Assembly: GCF_036409155.1 (NCBI RefSeq)
Contig: NZ_JAZGLW010000009.1
Coordinates: 1-64,000 of the forward strand
DNA: 64,000 nucleotides
Reading direction: 5' to 3'
From: Mycobacterium sp. 050128
Lineage (GTDB): Bacteria; Actinomycetota; Actinomycetes; Mycobacteriales; Mycobacteriaceae
Part shown: piece by piece, positions 26,753 through 35,681 of the stretch
How the letters are laid out: every line of letters begins with the position of its first letter
Position numbering within the stretch: position 1 is the stretch's first letter
Position numbers and translations under genes: made by a program
Notes under the pieces: generated by a model
Seen by the model: the letters and a program-made list of their open reading frames with translations, nothing else
What the model was told of the DNA's origin: nothing
The model's database searches: none

Positions 26753-27253
26753 GTGAGTGCGGTACAGAGCCTGCCGAATGCGCCAGTTCTGCTGTACGAC
26801 GGTGTGTGCGGGGTCTGCAATAGCGCGGTGCGCGCCATTCTTCGGTTCGACCGTGATGGAACGCTGCGATTCGCCTCTCTGGGCAGTGACTTCGCTCGCG
26901 ACATCAGGTCCCGCCACCATCAGCTAGAGGGCGTCGATTCCGCTGTCTACGTCCGCAACGCGGGACAGCCTGACGAGACCGTGGATATCCGGTCTGCAGC
27001 GCTGCTGCAGGTCGCTGCCTACCTCGGAGGGTGGTGGAAATTGGCGCTGGCGGCATACGTGATTCCGCCGGCGGTGCGCGATCGGCTTTATGAGCGCTTC
27101 GCGGCTTTCCGTTACCGCATCGGCGGCCAGCATCACACCTGTCCCATCCCGACAGCCGAGGCGCGCACTCGTTTCCTCGATGCGACTTACCAGCTGGAAA
27201 CGCTGATCAGCACTGGCACAGTTCTCTCTGACTATCGTGGCAAGCTCGGTTAG
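26753..27253 (+). CDS. DCC-family (DUF393) thiol-redox protein
   Basis: About 166 residues starting NAPVLLYDGVCGVCN, the DCC signature with a CxxC-type Cys pair, followed by the helical DUF393 domain. Predicted thiol-disulfide oxidoreductase; partner unknown. GTG 26753 is clear because GGGGGAGG lies seven bases before it. The next gene begins nine bases after the stop, so the two are co-transcribed. Confidence 0.88.
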   Translation: MSAVQSLPNAPVLLYDGVCGVCNSAVRAILRFDRDGTLRFASLGSDFARDIRSRHHQLEGVDSAVYVRNAGQPDETVDIRSAALLQVAAYLGGWWKLALAAYVIPPAVRDRLYERFAAFRYRIGGQHHTCPIPTAEARTRFLDATYQLETLISTGTVLSDYRGKLG

Positions 27254-27261
27254 GTATCTCG

Positions 27262-28362
27262 ATGCGCTTGCCCGTCTTGCCCTTACCGCTGTGGGTCGCG
27301 CGCGCCGCCCTGGGTGCTCGACGTCGTGTCTTTGATCTCGCTGATGCCGCGGTGCCCGGAGAATTCGCGCTGTTCTTCGATGTGACGATGGGGCTGCAGA
27401 AGCTGAAGATCGCCGGCGTGCTGGTCTCCTCCGGGCTCGCCGATGCCCTCGGCAAGAGTTCGCGTGATCCCGTCGACCTCGCAAACCAATTGGACCTGGA
27501 CCCTGACGTGACGGTCAGAATCGTCAACGCCGCGATCGCCTCGCGGCTGATGCAGCTGGACCGTCACGGCCGTGTGCGCCTGACGAGTCTCGGCGCCCCG
27601 CTGCGCCGAGAACACCCCAAATCGATCGCGTCCTGGGCTGCCTACTTCGCGCACCCTGACACCGCGGCCGCCTATGCACACCTCGACGCCCAGCTGCGCG
27701 AGGGAGCCCCAACCTCGGGATATCAAAAGGCATTCGGCAAGTCGCTGTGGGAGTACTTAGACGATCGCCCCGATATGAGAGCCACGTTCGCCGACGCGAT
27801 GCGCCAGCTGTCCGAGTTCGACCTTGCCGGAATCGTGCGGACCTATCCATGGCCAAGACGCGGAACCATCTGCGACATCGGGGGCGGAGTCGGGCACATG
27901 CTTGCAGCCATCCTCGACCATCGGCCTGACGCTCGCGGCATCTTGCTCGACTCAGCCGAGGTCCTCGAACACGCAGACGCATTCCTGCGCGAGCGAGGAT
28001 TGACCGACCGGATCGAGTGCCGTGCCGGCGACCTCTTCGGTCAGCTCGACGCCCACGCCGACGTCTACACGATGAAATGGATCCTGCACGACTGGGACGA
28101 TGACGCCTGTCGCGAAATCCTCAAGCGCGTCCGCGCCACCATGCCGCCCGGTTCGAGGCTGGTCACGATCGATATGCACCACGGACCAGGCCAGCTGAAC
28201 ACGGTGTCCGCGATGGCCGACGTGCTGATGCTGGTGTCCTGCCAGGGCGGGCGGGAACGCTCGCCGCAGCAAGTGCACGCCCTGATGGGCGACGTCGGGC
28301 TCATACCCGGCCGAGTCCGCCACTACGGGCCGACGATGCTAGTCGAAGCCCTCGCTCCATGA
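27262..28362 (+). CDS. O-methyltransferase (acetylserotonin/hydroxyneurosporene type)
   Basis: 366 residues. An N-terminal winged-helix dimerisation domain (residues about 25-110) precedes the SAM domain with CDIGGGVGHMLAAILDH, MKWILHDWDDDACREIL and PPGSRLVTIDM. This is the Methyltransf_2 family, which includes carotenoid CrtF and plant or antibiotic O-methyltransferases. With a carotenoid oxygenase three genes upstream, a role in terpenoid or phenolic modification is possible but unproven. Its 3' end overlaps the convergent cas12m gene by 40 bases. Confidence 0.88.
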   Translation: MRLPVLPLPLWVARAALGARRRVFDLADAAVPGEFALFFDVTMGLQKLKIAGVLVSSGLADALGKSSRDPVDLANQLDLDPDVTVRIVNAAIASRLMQLDRHGRVRLTSLGAPLRREHPKSIASWAAYFAHPDTAAAYAHLDAQLREGAPTSGYQKAFGKSLWEYLDDRPDMRATFADAMRQLSEFDLAGIVRTYPWPRRGTICDIGGGVGHMLAAILDHRPDARGILLDSAEVLEHADAFLRERGLTDRIECRAGDLFGQLDAHADVYTMKWILHDWDDDACREILKRVRATMPPGSRLVTIDMHHGPGQLNTVSAMADVLMLVSCQGGRERSPQQVHALMGDVGLIPGRVRHYGPTMLVEALAP

Positions 28363-30143
28363 CGGCTAACGCCGGCCCGACGCAGCATCAACGCAGTGGC
28401 CGCATGATCTTGGTCGTAGTCTTGGCCGCAGCCGTCGCAGTGCACCGTCGCGGACTGGTACCGCGCATCAGCGGGGTTCTCGTAGCCGCACCCGTCCCCG
28501 TGGATGCGGGAGAGCCCAAAGCGACCGACCTCCCTGACGGCGCAGCCCTCGCGCTTAGCGGCGGTGGTCATGAGCGTACGCAGCCGTCCGGGTGCCACCA
28601 CGGTTCGCGCGGCGGCGCCTTTGTGGGCTGCACGTGGTCGCGGGACGGATGCGGCGGTAAGTTCAGGCAGCAACAAATCATCCAGCACAAGGGTTTTGGC
28701 CTGGCTGGCGAGCATGGCGGCGAACCGGCGATAGAGATCGTCGCGGGCAGCGATGGCGTGACGCCTCTGGCCGAGGTCCGGTCCGCGCCGCAGTGTGAGA
28801 TCGCGGCGCTGCCAGCGCAGAAGTAGAGCCGCGATCGACTCGGCATCCGCCGGCGGGGCCATCGCCCAAGCCCGAGCCAACGCGTGGAATTTCGCTGCGC
28901 CGCGCCAATGTTCGACGGTCGCCGCATCCAGGACGCCGCCGGGCGTGCGCGGATCGTCGATCGGCCCGTGTTTGGCCAGCCAGGTCACAACGGATAGCTG
29001 TAGCGCGCGAGTAGCTTGCCCGCGCTGGGCCCGGATTTGATCCGCACGGGCGAACCCATCGTTGAGGGTCGCGGGCACGACGAGCCGCCCAGTCCGCGTG
29101 GTCTCGGCGACCACGACGGCGCAAAGATCCTCCGGAATATTCAGTGCCCGAGTCGATCTCCACGTGGCCGCGATGATCCCGTCGGCGCCGCGGCGCCAAC
29201 CCAGATGCACTGCCACCGCCGGGCCGGTGCGCCGGGTGTCGGGATCGGGCACAGTGGCTGAGACATTGAGAGTGGCGCGCGGTCCCGCTGGCGTGTGGCG
29301 GATGGTCAGTCGCGCACCGGTGATGTCGGCGTCAGCGGGCAGTTGGCGATGCTGCTGGACGGGCAGCTCCACCAGCAGCATCTGCCCGTCGGCGCCACGG
29401 CCGTAACGGAACCGGGCAACGACTCGCCCGGCACGCCGTTGGTCGCTCGCTGACATCTGGTTCCACACCTCGGGATCGATCCACGGAAGCTGAAAGTAAT
29501 TGTGGTACTTACCATCTAAGGCAGCGACTACTGCTGGGGAACGTGGCGGGTCGTCGCGGCGGCGAATCAGTTGCACAGCAATCGTTCCCGAGCCGTCAAA
29601 CTGGTGGTGGCGTAGGGTCGCGCCGGGTCGGGTGATGCGTTGCTGGCGAAGGCGTTTCACCGCACCGATATGCTGAGCCACCACGTCGTTGAAGGTGCAC
29701 CAGAACAGGCCCCGATCCTGGACATAGGTTCGGTAGAGGGCTCGTTGCGCGGTGTTGAACGCCGCAGTTCGCGCCGCGCGTGGGCCTGCGGCCTGAGCGC
29801 GAACCTCGGTGATCGCTGCGCGCCGCTGCTGGCGTGCCTCACGAAGAGCCGACATCGCTGAAGTTTCGGCAGGACTGCGCCGAGTGCTGCGCTTCGACTG
29901 CCCCCGTTCGTCTTTGGCGGTACCCGACACTACGTTGCACGCCTCTTGGGCTTGGGTAATGCGCGCTTCGGCCGCGGCCACCGCGGGGAAACTTGACCAG
30001 ATCGCCTGTAGATCGGCCTCATAGGCTAGGCGGATGGCTACCAGCTCTTCGCGCAACTCATGTGTGAGGCGCAATTGCTCGCGGATCGGCTCCGGCACGC
30101 GCCAGGTGTAGCGCACACTCAAGGTCACACCACTGAACGCCAC
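28323..30143 (-). CDS. cas12m: Cas12m-type (type V-M / V-U1) CRISPR effector
   Basis: About 606 residues from GTG 30143. It matches, in order, what I recall of Mycolicibacterium mucogenicum Cas12m2 (about 596 residues): YTWRVPEPIREQL, REELVAIRLAYEADLQAIWS, LRHHQFDGSGTIAVQL, LPADADITGA, VHLGWR, a long helical insert, and the zinc ribbon with DGCGQDYDQD. In this numbering RuvC-I has His313 where TnpB/Cas12 has Asp. RuvC-II is LVLDDL with Asp488 in place of Glu. RuvC-III keeps its Asp (577/579). Known Cas12m proteins bind but do not cut DNA and silence targets, so this one should too. No cas1, cas2 or CRISPR array was found nearby. Upstream frame to 30209 is open; TACAGT seven bases before GTG suggests a leaderless start. 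Confidence 0.88.
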   Translation of the reverse strand: MAFSGVTLSVRYTWRVPEPIREQLRLTHELREELVAIRLAYEADLQAIWSSFPAVAAAEARITQAQEACNVVSGTAKDERGQSKRSTRRSPAETSAMSALREARQQRRAAITEVRAQAAGPRAARTAAFNTAQRALYRTYVQDRGLFWCTFNDVVAQHIGAVKRLRQQRITRPGATLRHHQFDGSGTIAVQLIRRRDDPPRSPAVVAALDGKYHNYFQLPWIDPEVWNQMSASDQRRAGRVVARFRYGRGADGQMLLVELPVQQHRQLPADADITGARLTIRHTPAGPRATLNVSATVPDPDTRRTGPAVAVHLGWRRGADGIIAATWRSTRALNIPEDLCAVVVAETTRTGRLVVPATLNDGFARADQIRAQRGQATRALQLSVVTWLAKHGPIDDPRTPGGVLDAATVEHWRGAAKFHALARAWAMAPPADAESIAALLLRWQRRDLTLRRGPDLGQRRHAIAARDDLYRRFAAMLASQAKTLVLDDLLLPELTAASVPRPRAAHKGAAARTVVAPGRLRTLMTTAAKREGCAVREVGRFGLSRIHGDGCGYENPADARYQSATVHCDGCGQDYDQDHAATALMLRRAGVSRHGARASTSIVGP

Positions 30144-30150
30144 AAACCGA

Positions 30151-30156
30151 ACTGTA
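30151..30156 (-). promoter_or_regulatory. -10 box for a leaderless cas12m transcript
   Basis: TACAGT on the minus strand (TANNNT type) ends seven bases before GTG 30143. It helps choose that start over the upstream 30209. Confidence 0.45.
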
Positions 30157-30209
30157 AGCGACGACAACGGTGGTATGGATAACAGTCGACGCAAGTACGA
30201 CGCCCTCAC

Positions 30210-31056
30210 GCTGGCGTTGCCAAACAGTGCCTAGTATCGCATATGCCTGTGCTGCGCGCCGGCGCTATATCGCGTCAACGCGGTACGTGCACTGTGGTGT
30301 TCGTAACTCGCCAGCAGCGGGGGAGTGCGCGTCGCCAATCGATTTTGCCACCGTAAGAAAGACGCTGGATCACGAGAAACCATGCACGCCAACAGGCTCG
30401 GTTCGTACCCAGGGGAAGTAGCGAGTAGCGGAGCTAACGTTCTGCTCTGGCGCAGATGTTCATCGGTGTCCGAATTAGACTCAGAAGGCCATCGGGTCCT
30501 TGCCCGAACAGTTTTGCCGATTGGATCTTCCGATTGAGCCTGGGCGTTACGTCGGAACGTGGATATCGGCACCGGGTCTTAGTTGATGCCAGCTGGAGGG
30601 CGTGCGTGCGCGATCGCCGCGGGACTAGCGATCCTCTGTGAACGAAATGAGGAAGCGGCGAAAACCCCGCCCCCGGCAAGGCTTCCACCGCTTCCCGGTG
30701 ACCGCATCCCCCGAAGCGGTAGCCGTGTCTTGGCACCGTAGCACTGATTGCCGAAGCGTCGACTCGTTTTGAGCTATCTGCATGACGTGTGAAGGTAAAG
30801 CGCTCAACAAAATCGACGAAGACGAGGGAACGCCGGCACGCTACGAAAAGACCCTGCCCGAGCGACACGACAGCGTCCTGACTCGTCGGCGGGTCGGCGG
30901 GGTTACCGCGCGACACATGGGAACGCCCGGATCGCAGGCTTTCTGGCCGATGAGGCCCGTAGGCGCAATCTAGGTTCCCGTTGTTGTTGAGCGGTCGTCG
31001 CCAATCCCCTTGTGGCAGCGCCCGGGCCCGAAACAGAGGGTGCATCGCTGGCCGGC
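30210..31056. other. long gene-free gap upstream of cas12m
   Basis: No credible gene on either strand, although a 248-codon minus frame is open. I searched by eye for CRISPR-like direct repeats of 20-40 bases and saw none. It does contain a three-armed inverted repeat at 30651-30720, listed separately. Confidence 0.5.
30651..30720. repeat. three-armed inverted repeat (alternative hairpins)
   Basis: GGAAGCGG (30651-30658) can pair with CCGCTTCC (30688-30695), and ACCGCTTC (30687-30694) can pair with GAAGCGGT (30713-30720). The two pairings share the middle arm and exclude each other. It lies in the gene-free gap about 0.5 kb upstream of cas12m. It could be a small structured RNA or a decayed CRISPR repeat region. 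Confidence 0.55.
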
Positions 31057-31230
31057 TCAGAACCGGTTTCCGAGCAGAGTGCAAATCACGACGGTAATTG
31101 CCCCGATGCACGCGCTCAGCACCCGAGTGTTTCCGTTCACCGCCAAATAGAGCAGCAGGTAGCGGATGGTGTAGTCCCATCCGCGGTTGACGATGTGCTC
31201 GAGGCGACGCGGCGTGTGTTCGTGCTTCAT
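31057..31230 (-). CDS. small membrane protein
   Basis: 57 residues from ATG 31230: MKHEHTPRRLEHIVNRG, a middle YTIRYLLLYLAVNG, then a C-terminal helix VLSACIGAITVVICTLLG. Composition looks protein-like and unlike its surroundings. No strong ribosome site. Unknown function. Confidence 0.4.
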   Translation of the reverse strand: MKHEHTPRRLEHIVNRGWDYTIRYLLLYLAVNGNTRVLSACIGAITVVICTLLGNRF

Positions 31231-31288
31231 GGCGGCAATAGTGGTCGGGTCACCCCGGTCCGGTCGCCTCACCAGAGGCCAGCTACTA

Positions 31289-31358
31289 GCGGATAGTTGG
31301 GTAGTTGCTGGCGGGACGTACAGCAGCTATTCTTCAACTATGCTCTATTATCCGCCAG
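31289..31358. repeat. nested inverted repeats before the 31402 gene
   Basis: GCGGATA (31289-31295) pairs with TATCCGC (31349-31355), and CTGGCGG (31308-31314) with CCGCCAG (31352-31358). The arms overlap and would form alternative stems around an AT-richer core. Could be an operator or an iteron-like replication element (inference). Confidence 0.4.
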
Positions 31359-31401
31359 TGGCTACCCCGTGTAGAACTACCCTCACATCCCGGGGCTAAC
31401 G

Positions 31402-32463
31402 ATGGAGGTGGGGTTCCCTGCGCTCCTCGCAGCGGCCGAGCGGGCCGAGAAAAACAAGCGGTACCACCAGATGCGACGGGAAAAAGCCGAAGCGATCCGC
31501 CGGCGCCGACGAAAACTGCTCAAGGCGCGCTCCGACGCCGTCGCCGCGGCCCTAGAGGGCTACCGACGTCTGGACCGCGGACAACAGCCGACCATCCGGG
31601 TGCGCACCGGCTTCATTTGGCTCGATACACCCCGGGCTCCTCGTGAAGTCGGCAGCGTCTTGGCCACGCGCCAAGGCGATGTCGACACGCGCCCGCCGAA
31701 CACCAAATTGATCCACCGTCCCGGCAACGCTCAACAGGTCTACGCCACCGCCATCTACATTGCGCACCTGGAATTCGAGCCCGGCGCACACGTCGACAAT
31801 CGCCACCACAACGTGTTCGACCAACCATCCGGCCCCTCGTGGGCCACGCTCAACGCGCTCGGCGGCGGTGGCGTCGACACCCGTGAGCTCAATCTGCGGA
31901 TGACCCGCGCCCTGCACAAGCTCAGCACGCACCGACTGGTCGACGTTGGTGCACCCGGTGCCGCCAAGCGTTACGACGCCTTCGAACTCAAAGACGAAGG
32001 CGCCTCAGGCGAGCGCTACCGCGTGCCCGGCGACGGCGCCACCAACGTCATCACCGTCCCCGCCGGATTCTTCCGTGCGGGCTGGCACCTTGTCCTGACC
32101 GCTGAAGAGCTCGCCACCCTGCTGATCATCATTGATGCCACCGCGCGCTTCGGTGCCCTCCCCCGATTGCCCGAAGAAGGAAACGGAATCGGCATCGCCG
32201 ACAAGACAAAATGGGGCCGCTATGGAATAGCACCCGAGGCCTACACCTCGCTGCACGAACTCAAAGAGTTCGGCCTCATCGACGTGTACGACCCGGACAA
32301 CCGCGTCGGAGGCAAAATCCCCGACACTCGGCGCAGCACATCCGACATGCGGACCCTTCGACTGATCTATCCCATCAAGGCTGACACGGACTACGACAAC
32401 GCTTACGACGTCGTCACCAGGTGCCTCACCGACTCTCCGCTACCGCCGCGGATGAGCGACTAA
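31402..32463 (+). CDS. basic winged-helix-like protein of unknown function
   Basis: 353 residues. The N-terminal about 60 residues are a very basic helix (RREKAEAIRRRRRKLLKARS), then a domain with helix-turn-helix-like stretches (RMTRALHKLSTHRLVDVG, and YTSLHELKEFGLIDVY). The arrangement resembles plasmid or phage replication or partition proteins, but I cannot place it in a family. ATG 31402 is the first start after an inverted-repeat region. Confidence 0.65.
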   Translation: MEVGFPALLAAAERAEKNKRYHQMRREKAEAIRRRRRKLLKARSDAVAAALEGYRRLDRGQQPTIRVRTGFIWLDTPRAPREVGSVLATRQGDVDTRPPNTKLIHRPGNAQQVYATAIYIAHLEFEPGAHVDNRHHNVFDQPSGPSWATLNALGGGGVDTRELNLRMTRALHKLSTHRLVDVGAPGAAKRYDAFELKDEGASGERYRVPGDGATNVITVPAGFFRAGWHLVLTAEELATLLIIIDATARFGALPRLPEEGNGIGIADKTKWGRYGIAPEAYTSLHELKEFGLIDVYDPDNRVGGKIPDTRRSTSDMRTLRLIYPIKADTDYDNAYDVVTRCLTDSPLPPRMSD

Positions 32464-32618
32464 ATGCCGCTAGCGTCCATTGAAGCGGCAGGAGTCGTCG
32501 GCTTGTCAGTCCGACATAATAGAGCCAATGATGCTGCGCATGTGACTGTACCCCTGAGGGATTCATCAGATCGATCACCAATCGTTGCGGGTGTCTGGCC
32601 GATCTGATTGTTTGCGAG

Positions 32619-35600
32619 CTAGGGCTCGGGTTTGAGTAACTCATCCAGGCTGTGTCCCGCCGCTGCGGCTTTCGCCAGCCAGCCGCGAGCAGCGTCCGGA
32701 TCCGGCGGCTTCCACCGTCCGGCGAGCAGCATCGCGAGGTTGACCATGGCGGTAGTGTTTCCTAACTTGGCGGCAGTCTCATACCAGTGGCGGGCTGCGG
32801 GCAAGTCCGGCGTGTCCTGTAGGTCGGCGAAGAGCACGCCGAGATTGATCATGGCGGTGGTGTTTCCCAACTCGGCTGCCGTCTCGTACCAGTGGCGGGC
32901 TGCGAGCAGGTCGGGCGGGTTGGAGTGGGTGGCGAGCCCTCCGAGGTTGACCATTGCATTTGTTTCGCCCGTGCCGGCCGCCTTCTGGTACCAGGCGTGT
33001 GCGGTTTCGAGATGCGGCGGATTCGCTTGTTCGGCCAGTAGACCCAAGTTGAACATGGCGCCGGCGTGGCCGGCGTCGGCTGCCTTCTTATACCAGTTAC
33101 TCGCGGTGGTTAGGTCGGGTGGATTTTCCTGTGCGGCGAGCAGGCCCAAGCTGACCATCGCGTCCGCGTCGTCTCTGTCGGCGGCCTTCTTCAACCAGGC
33201 GCGGCCGGCGGCGGGTTCCGGCGGATTCATTCGGTGGATGAGTAACAGCCCGAGATTATTCATGGCGTAGATGTCTCCGGCGTTCGCCGCTTTTGTCAGC
33301 CATTCGAAGGCGGCATTGAGGCTCGATGAATCGTCTTGCTCGGCAAGGAGCATGGCGAGATTGACCATGGCGCGGGTGTTCCCCAGATGGGCGGCGTTTT
33401 CGTACCAGCGGCGGGCGGCACGCGAATCACCTTCTGCGACAAGGAATACCCCCAGGTTGACCATGGCGTCGGTGTTGCCCGCGTCGGCCGCCTTCTGGTA
33501 CCAGTCGTTCGCGGTTTCGAGGTCTGGCGGGTCCTCCCGCTCGGCGAGTAGGCCCAAGTTAATCATGGCGCCTGCGTTGCCGGCGTCGGCGGCCTTCTCG
33601 TACCAGCTCCGTTCGGCGTTTAGGTCGTTTCGCTCGGCGAACAGGACTCCGAGGTTGTTCATCGCGTTAGTGTTGCCGGCGGCGGCGGCCAGCAGATACC
33701 AGCGGCTGGCGAGGGTGAGGTTGGGAGGATCCTGCAGGTCGGCGAACAGCACCCCAAGGTTGACCATGGCATCTGTGTCCCCCGTCGCGGCTGCCCTCTC
33801 GTATAAGCGGCGCGCGGCGTCCAGGTCGGGCGGGTCCCACCGGGTCGCGAGCAGTACCCCAAGGTTGACCATGGCATCGGTATTGCCTGCAGCGGCTGCC
33901 TTCTCGTACCAGCGGCGGGCGCCGGGCAGGTCCTCAGGATCCTGGTGGTCGGCGAGCAGCAAGCCCAGACTGAACATGGCAGCGCCAAGCCCCGCGGCGG
34001 CGGCTTGCCTCGACGCCTTGATGGCGACGGGAATATTCTCGCGCTGGAAAGCGGCGAGACTGACCACCAAGGCGATGATCGGTGGCGCGTTGTTAAGCGC
34101 CACATTCCAAAACGATTCGGGAATGGGGCGCAGCGGATGGTTTTGCCCGTCGTCTGCGGCCACGAGGTAGTCGAAAGGACGGTAACTGCGGGTGTGGTCG
34201 GTCAGGCGGCGCGTGATCAGCGCAGCGACTCGACCCCATCCTTCTTGCGGTGTGCGTGCAGCCTTGATGGCGTCGACGGCCTGTTGCTCGGTGGCGTCGA
34301 GGTCGGGTCGTTCTGTTTCGAATGCGCCCAAAGCCAGTGCAGCAAGGGCGCTTTCGGGGATGAGGTCTGGGCGTCCTACGCGGACCCAGTCGATCGCCAC
34401 GCGAATCACGCTGTGGCGCAGCGGGTCGGTGTACAGGGCATCATCGTACCGCTTGAGCAGCTCGGGGGCGCCGGCGAGACGCGCGGCGAGCCCGAATTCC
34501 AGATCCTGCCCAGGGTAGGCACGGCCGGCGGCGGCCTGTTCGTCGGGGTCCTCCCCCGTAAGCGGGGCAAGGTCGACGGTAATGGCGTGCTCGAGAAGCA
34601 CCCGGGTGTCTCGTAGCAGCGCGCCACCTTGATAGAGCCGGTCGCGTTGTTCTTGCCGCAGGGTTGCCAGCACGACGGTGCGGCCGCTGCGGGAATTCAG
34701 CCGTGACAGCAACGCTGGGGTGAGCGGATCGGCGTCGGAAACATATCGATCGAGGTCATCGAGCCACACCACGACCGTGTCAGGGCTGTTGTGCAGCCGC
34801 GGATCCGCAACGAGCCGGCCGAACATGCCAGGGCGCGGGAACAGCAGGCGGGCTTGGGGAAAGTGCTTGCGGACGGCTTCGAATGCGGTGCGGGTCTTGC
34901 CGGCCTTCGACGGGCCGACGAGCAGTACCAACTGGTTTCGGTCGGCTAGTGCCGTCGCCAGGTCGTTGTCGCGGGTGCGGGGCACGTAGGGATCATGTTC
35001 GCCGTAGGTTTGGGCATCGCCGAACGGTGACGGGGTAGCCCCTAATCGGTAGGGGTCGAGTCCTGCCACCATAGGAAGGTCGTCGCCGTCGACGACCTCG
35101 ACGAGGTCGGCCAGCACCTCAGATTCAGGTGGCGCACTAGCGGCGTCCTGCTTCGTCGCAATTTGCCGCAGCGTGGCGTACTGCGCGAGTTGCAATAGAG
35201 GACTGTTTTGCTCGGCAGCGGCGAGTACTAACTCGTCGAGGACGATGTCGGGAAGAGCCGACAAGAATTGCGGAGCGTCAAAATCTAATTCGACTGCAAG
35301 CTGGTAAAAGTCCTGCCCGGTCGCTTCTAACGCGGCGATGAATGTCTGGCGGGCGTCATCGACGCGTCCTGGATAGGAGACCACGGCACGAAGGACATTG
35401 GTAGCGACATCCTTGTCGACGAACGGTCTAATGAGCCGACGACCGGTGCGCGTCCACCAGTCAATATCGCGGGCATCGCTTCCGGGCATTGATTCCTCGA
35501 TGGCTCGAACAAACGCCATCGCCATGACGTCTTGGGCGGCCTTTGTCCTTCCGCTGAAGACTTTCCGCCACGCGCCTTTTGCGGCCTCGCTGCCGACCGC

Positions 35601-35681
35601 TCCGGCACCACCCTTTCCCACAGCGATTCCCGCTGCCTCGAGGGCCGCAAGAATGAGTGCGGTTGCTGACATCAGCACCAT
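32619..35681 (-). CDS. STAND-like P-loop NTPase with 13 Sel1 repeats
   Basis: 1,020 residues. N-terminal about 230 residues: helical effector-like region with a hydrophobic Gly-rich start (ALEAAGIAVGKGGAGAVG). Middle: P-loop (LLVGPSKAGKTRT, about 251) and Walker B (VVVWLDDLDRYV, about 303), then a helical part. C-terminal 445 residues: thirteen Sel1-type repeats of about 34 residues with the shared core A-M-V-N-L-G...W-Y-x-K-A-A...G-N. This layout (effector, NTPase switch, repeat sensor) is that of STAND immune proteins, some of which block phages by sensing viral proteins. No target or effector activity can be read. Stands alone, so it may be a single-gene system. Confidence 0.82.
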   Translation of the reverse strand: MVLMSATALILAALEAAGIAVGKGGAGAVGSEAAKGAWRKVFSGRTKAAQDVMAMAFVRAIEESMPGSDARDIDWWTRTGRRLIRPFVDKDVATNVLRAVVSYPGRVDDARQTFIAALEATGQDFYQLAVELDFDAPQFLSALPDIVLDELVLAAAEQNSPLLQLAQYATLRQIATKQDAASAPPESEVLADLVEVVDGDDLPMVAGLDPYRLGATPSPFGDAQTYGEHDPYVPRTRDNDLATALADRNQLVLLVGPSKAGKTRTAFEAVRKHFPQARLLFPRPGMFGRLVADPRLHNSPDTVVVWLDDLDRYVSDADPLTPALLSRLNSRSGRTVVLATLRQEQRDRLYQGGALLRDTRVLLEHAITVDLAPLTGEDPDEQAAAGRAYPGQDLEFGLAARLAGAPELLKRYDDALYTDPLRHSVIRVAIDWVRVGRPDLIPESALAALALGAFETERPDLDATEQQAVDAIKAARTPQEGWGRVAALITRRLTDHTRSYRPFDYLVAADDGQNHPLRPIPESFWNVALNNAPPIIALVVSLAAFQRENIPVAIKASRQAAAAGLGAAMFSLGLLLADHQDPEDLPGARRWYEKAAAAGNTDAMVNLGVLLATRWDPPDLDAARRLYERAAATGDTDAMVNLGVLFADLQDPPNLTLASRWYLLAAAAGNTNAMNNLGVLFAERNDLNAERSWYEKAADAGNAGAMINLGLLAEREDPPDLETANDWYQKAADAGNTDAMVNLGVFLVAEGDSRAARRWYENAAHLGNTRAMVNLAMLLAEQDDSSSLNAAFEWLTKAANAGDIYAMNNLGLLLIHRMNPPEPAAGRAWLKKAADRDDADAMVSLGLLAAQENPPDLTTASNWYKKAADAGHAGAMFNLGLLAEQANPPHLETAHAWYQKAAGTGETNAMVNLGGLATHSNPPDLLAARHWYETAAELGNTTAMINLGVLFADLQDTPDLPAARHWYETAAKLGNTTAMVNLAMLLAGRWKPPDPDAARGWLAKAAAAGHSLDELLKPEP

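Noticed and set aside
30210..31056. CRISPR array beside cas12m
   Set aside because: I read the gap for repeated 20-40 base units at regular spacing and found none; only one three-armed inverted repeat is there.
30434..31180. 248-codon minus-strand frame upstream of cas12m
   Set aside because: Composition is Arg/Ser/His-rich and patternless, without ribosome site or family likeness; it looks like an open frame by GC bias.
33271..34616. Plus-strand frames opposite the STAND-Sel1 gene
   Set aside because: They repeat with the Sel1 units and are plain shadows of the minus-strand repeats.
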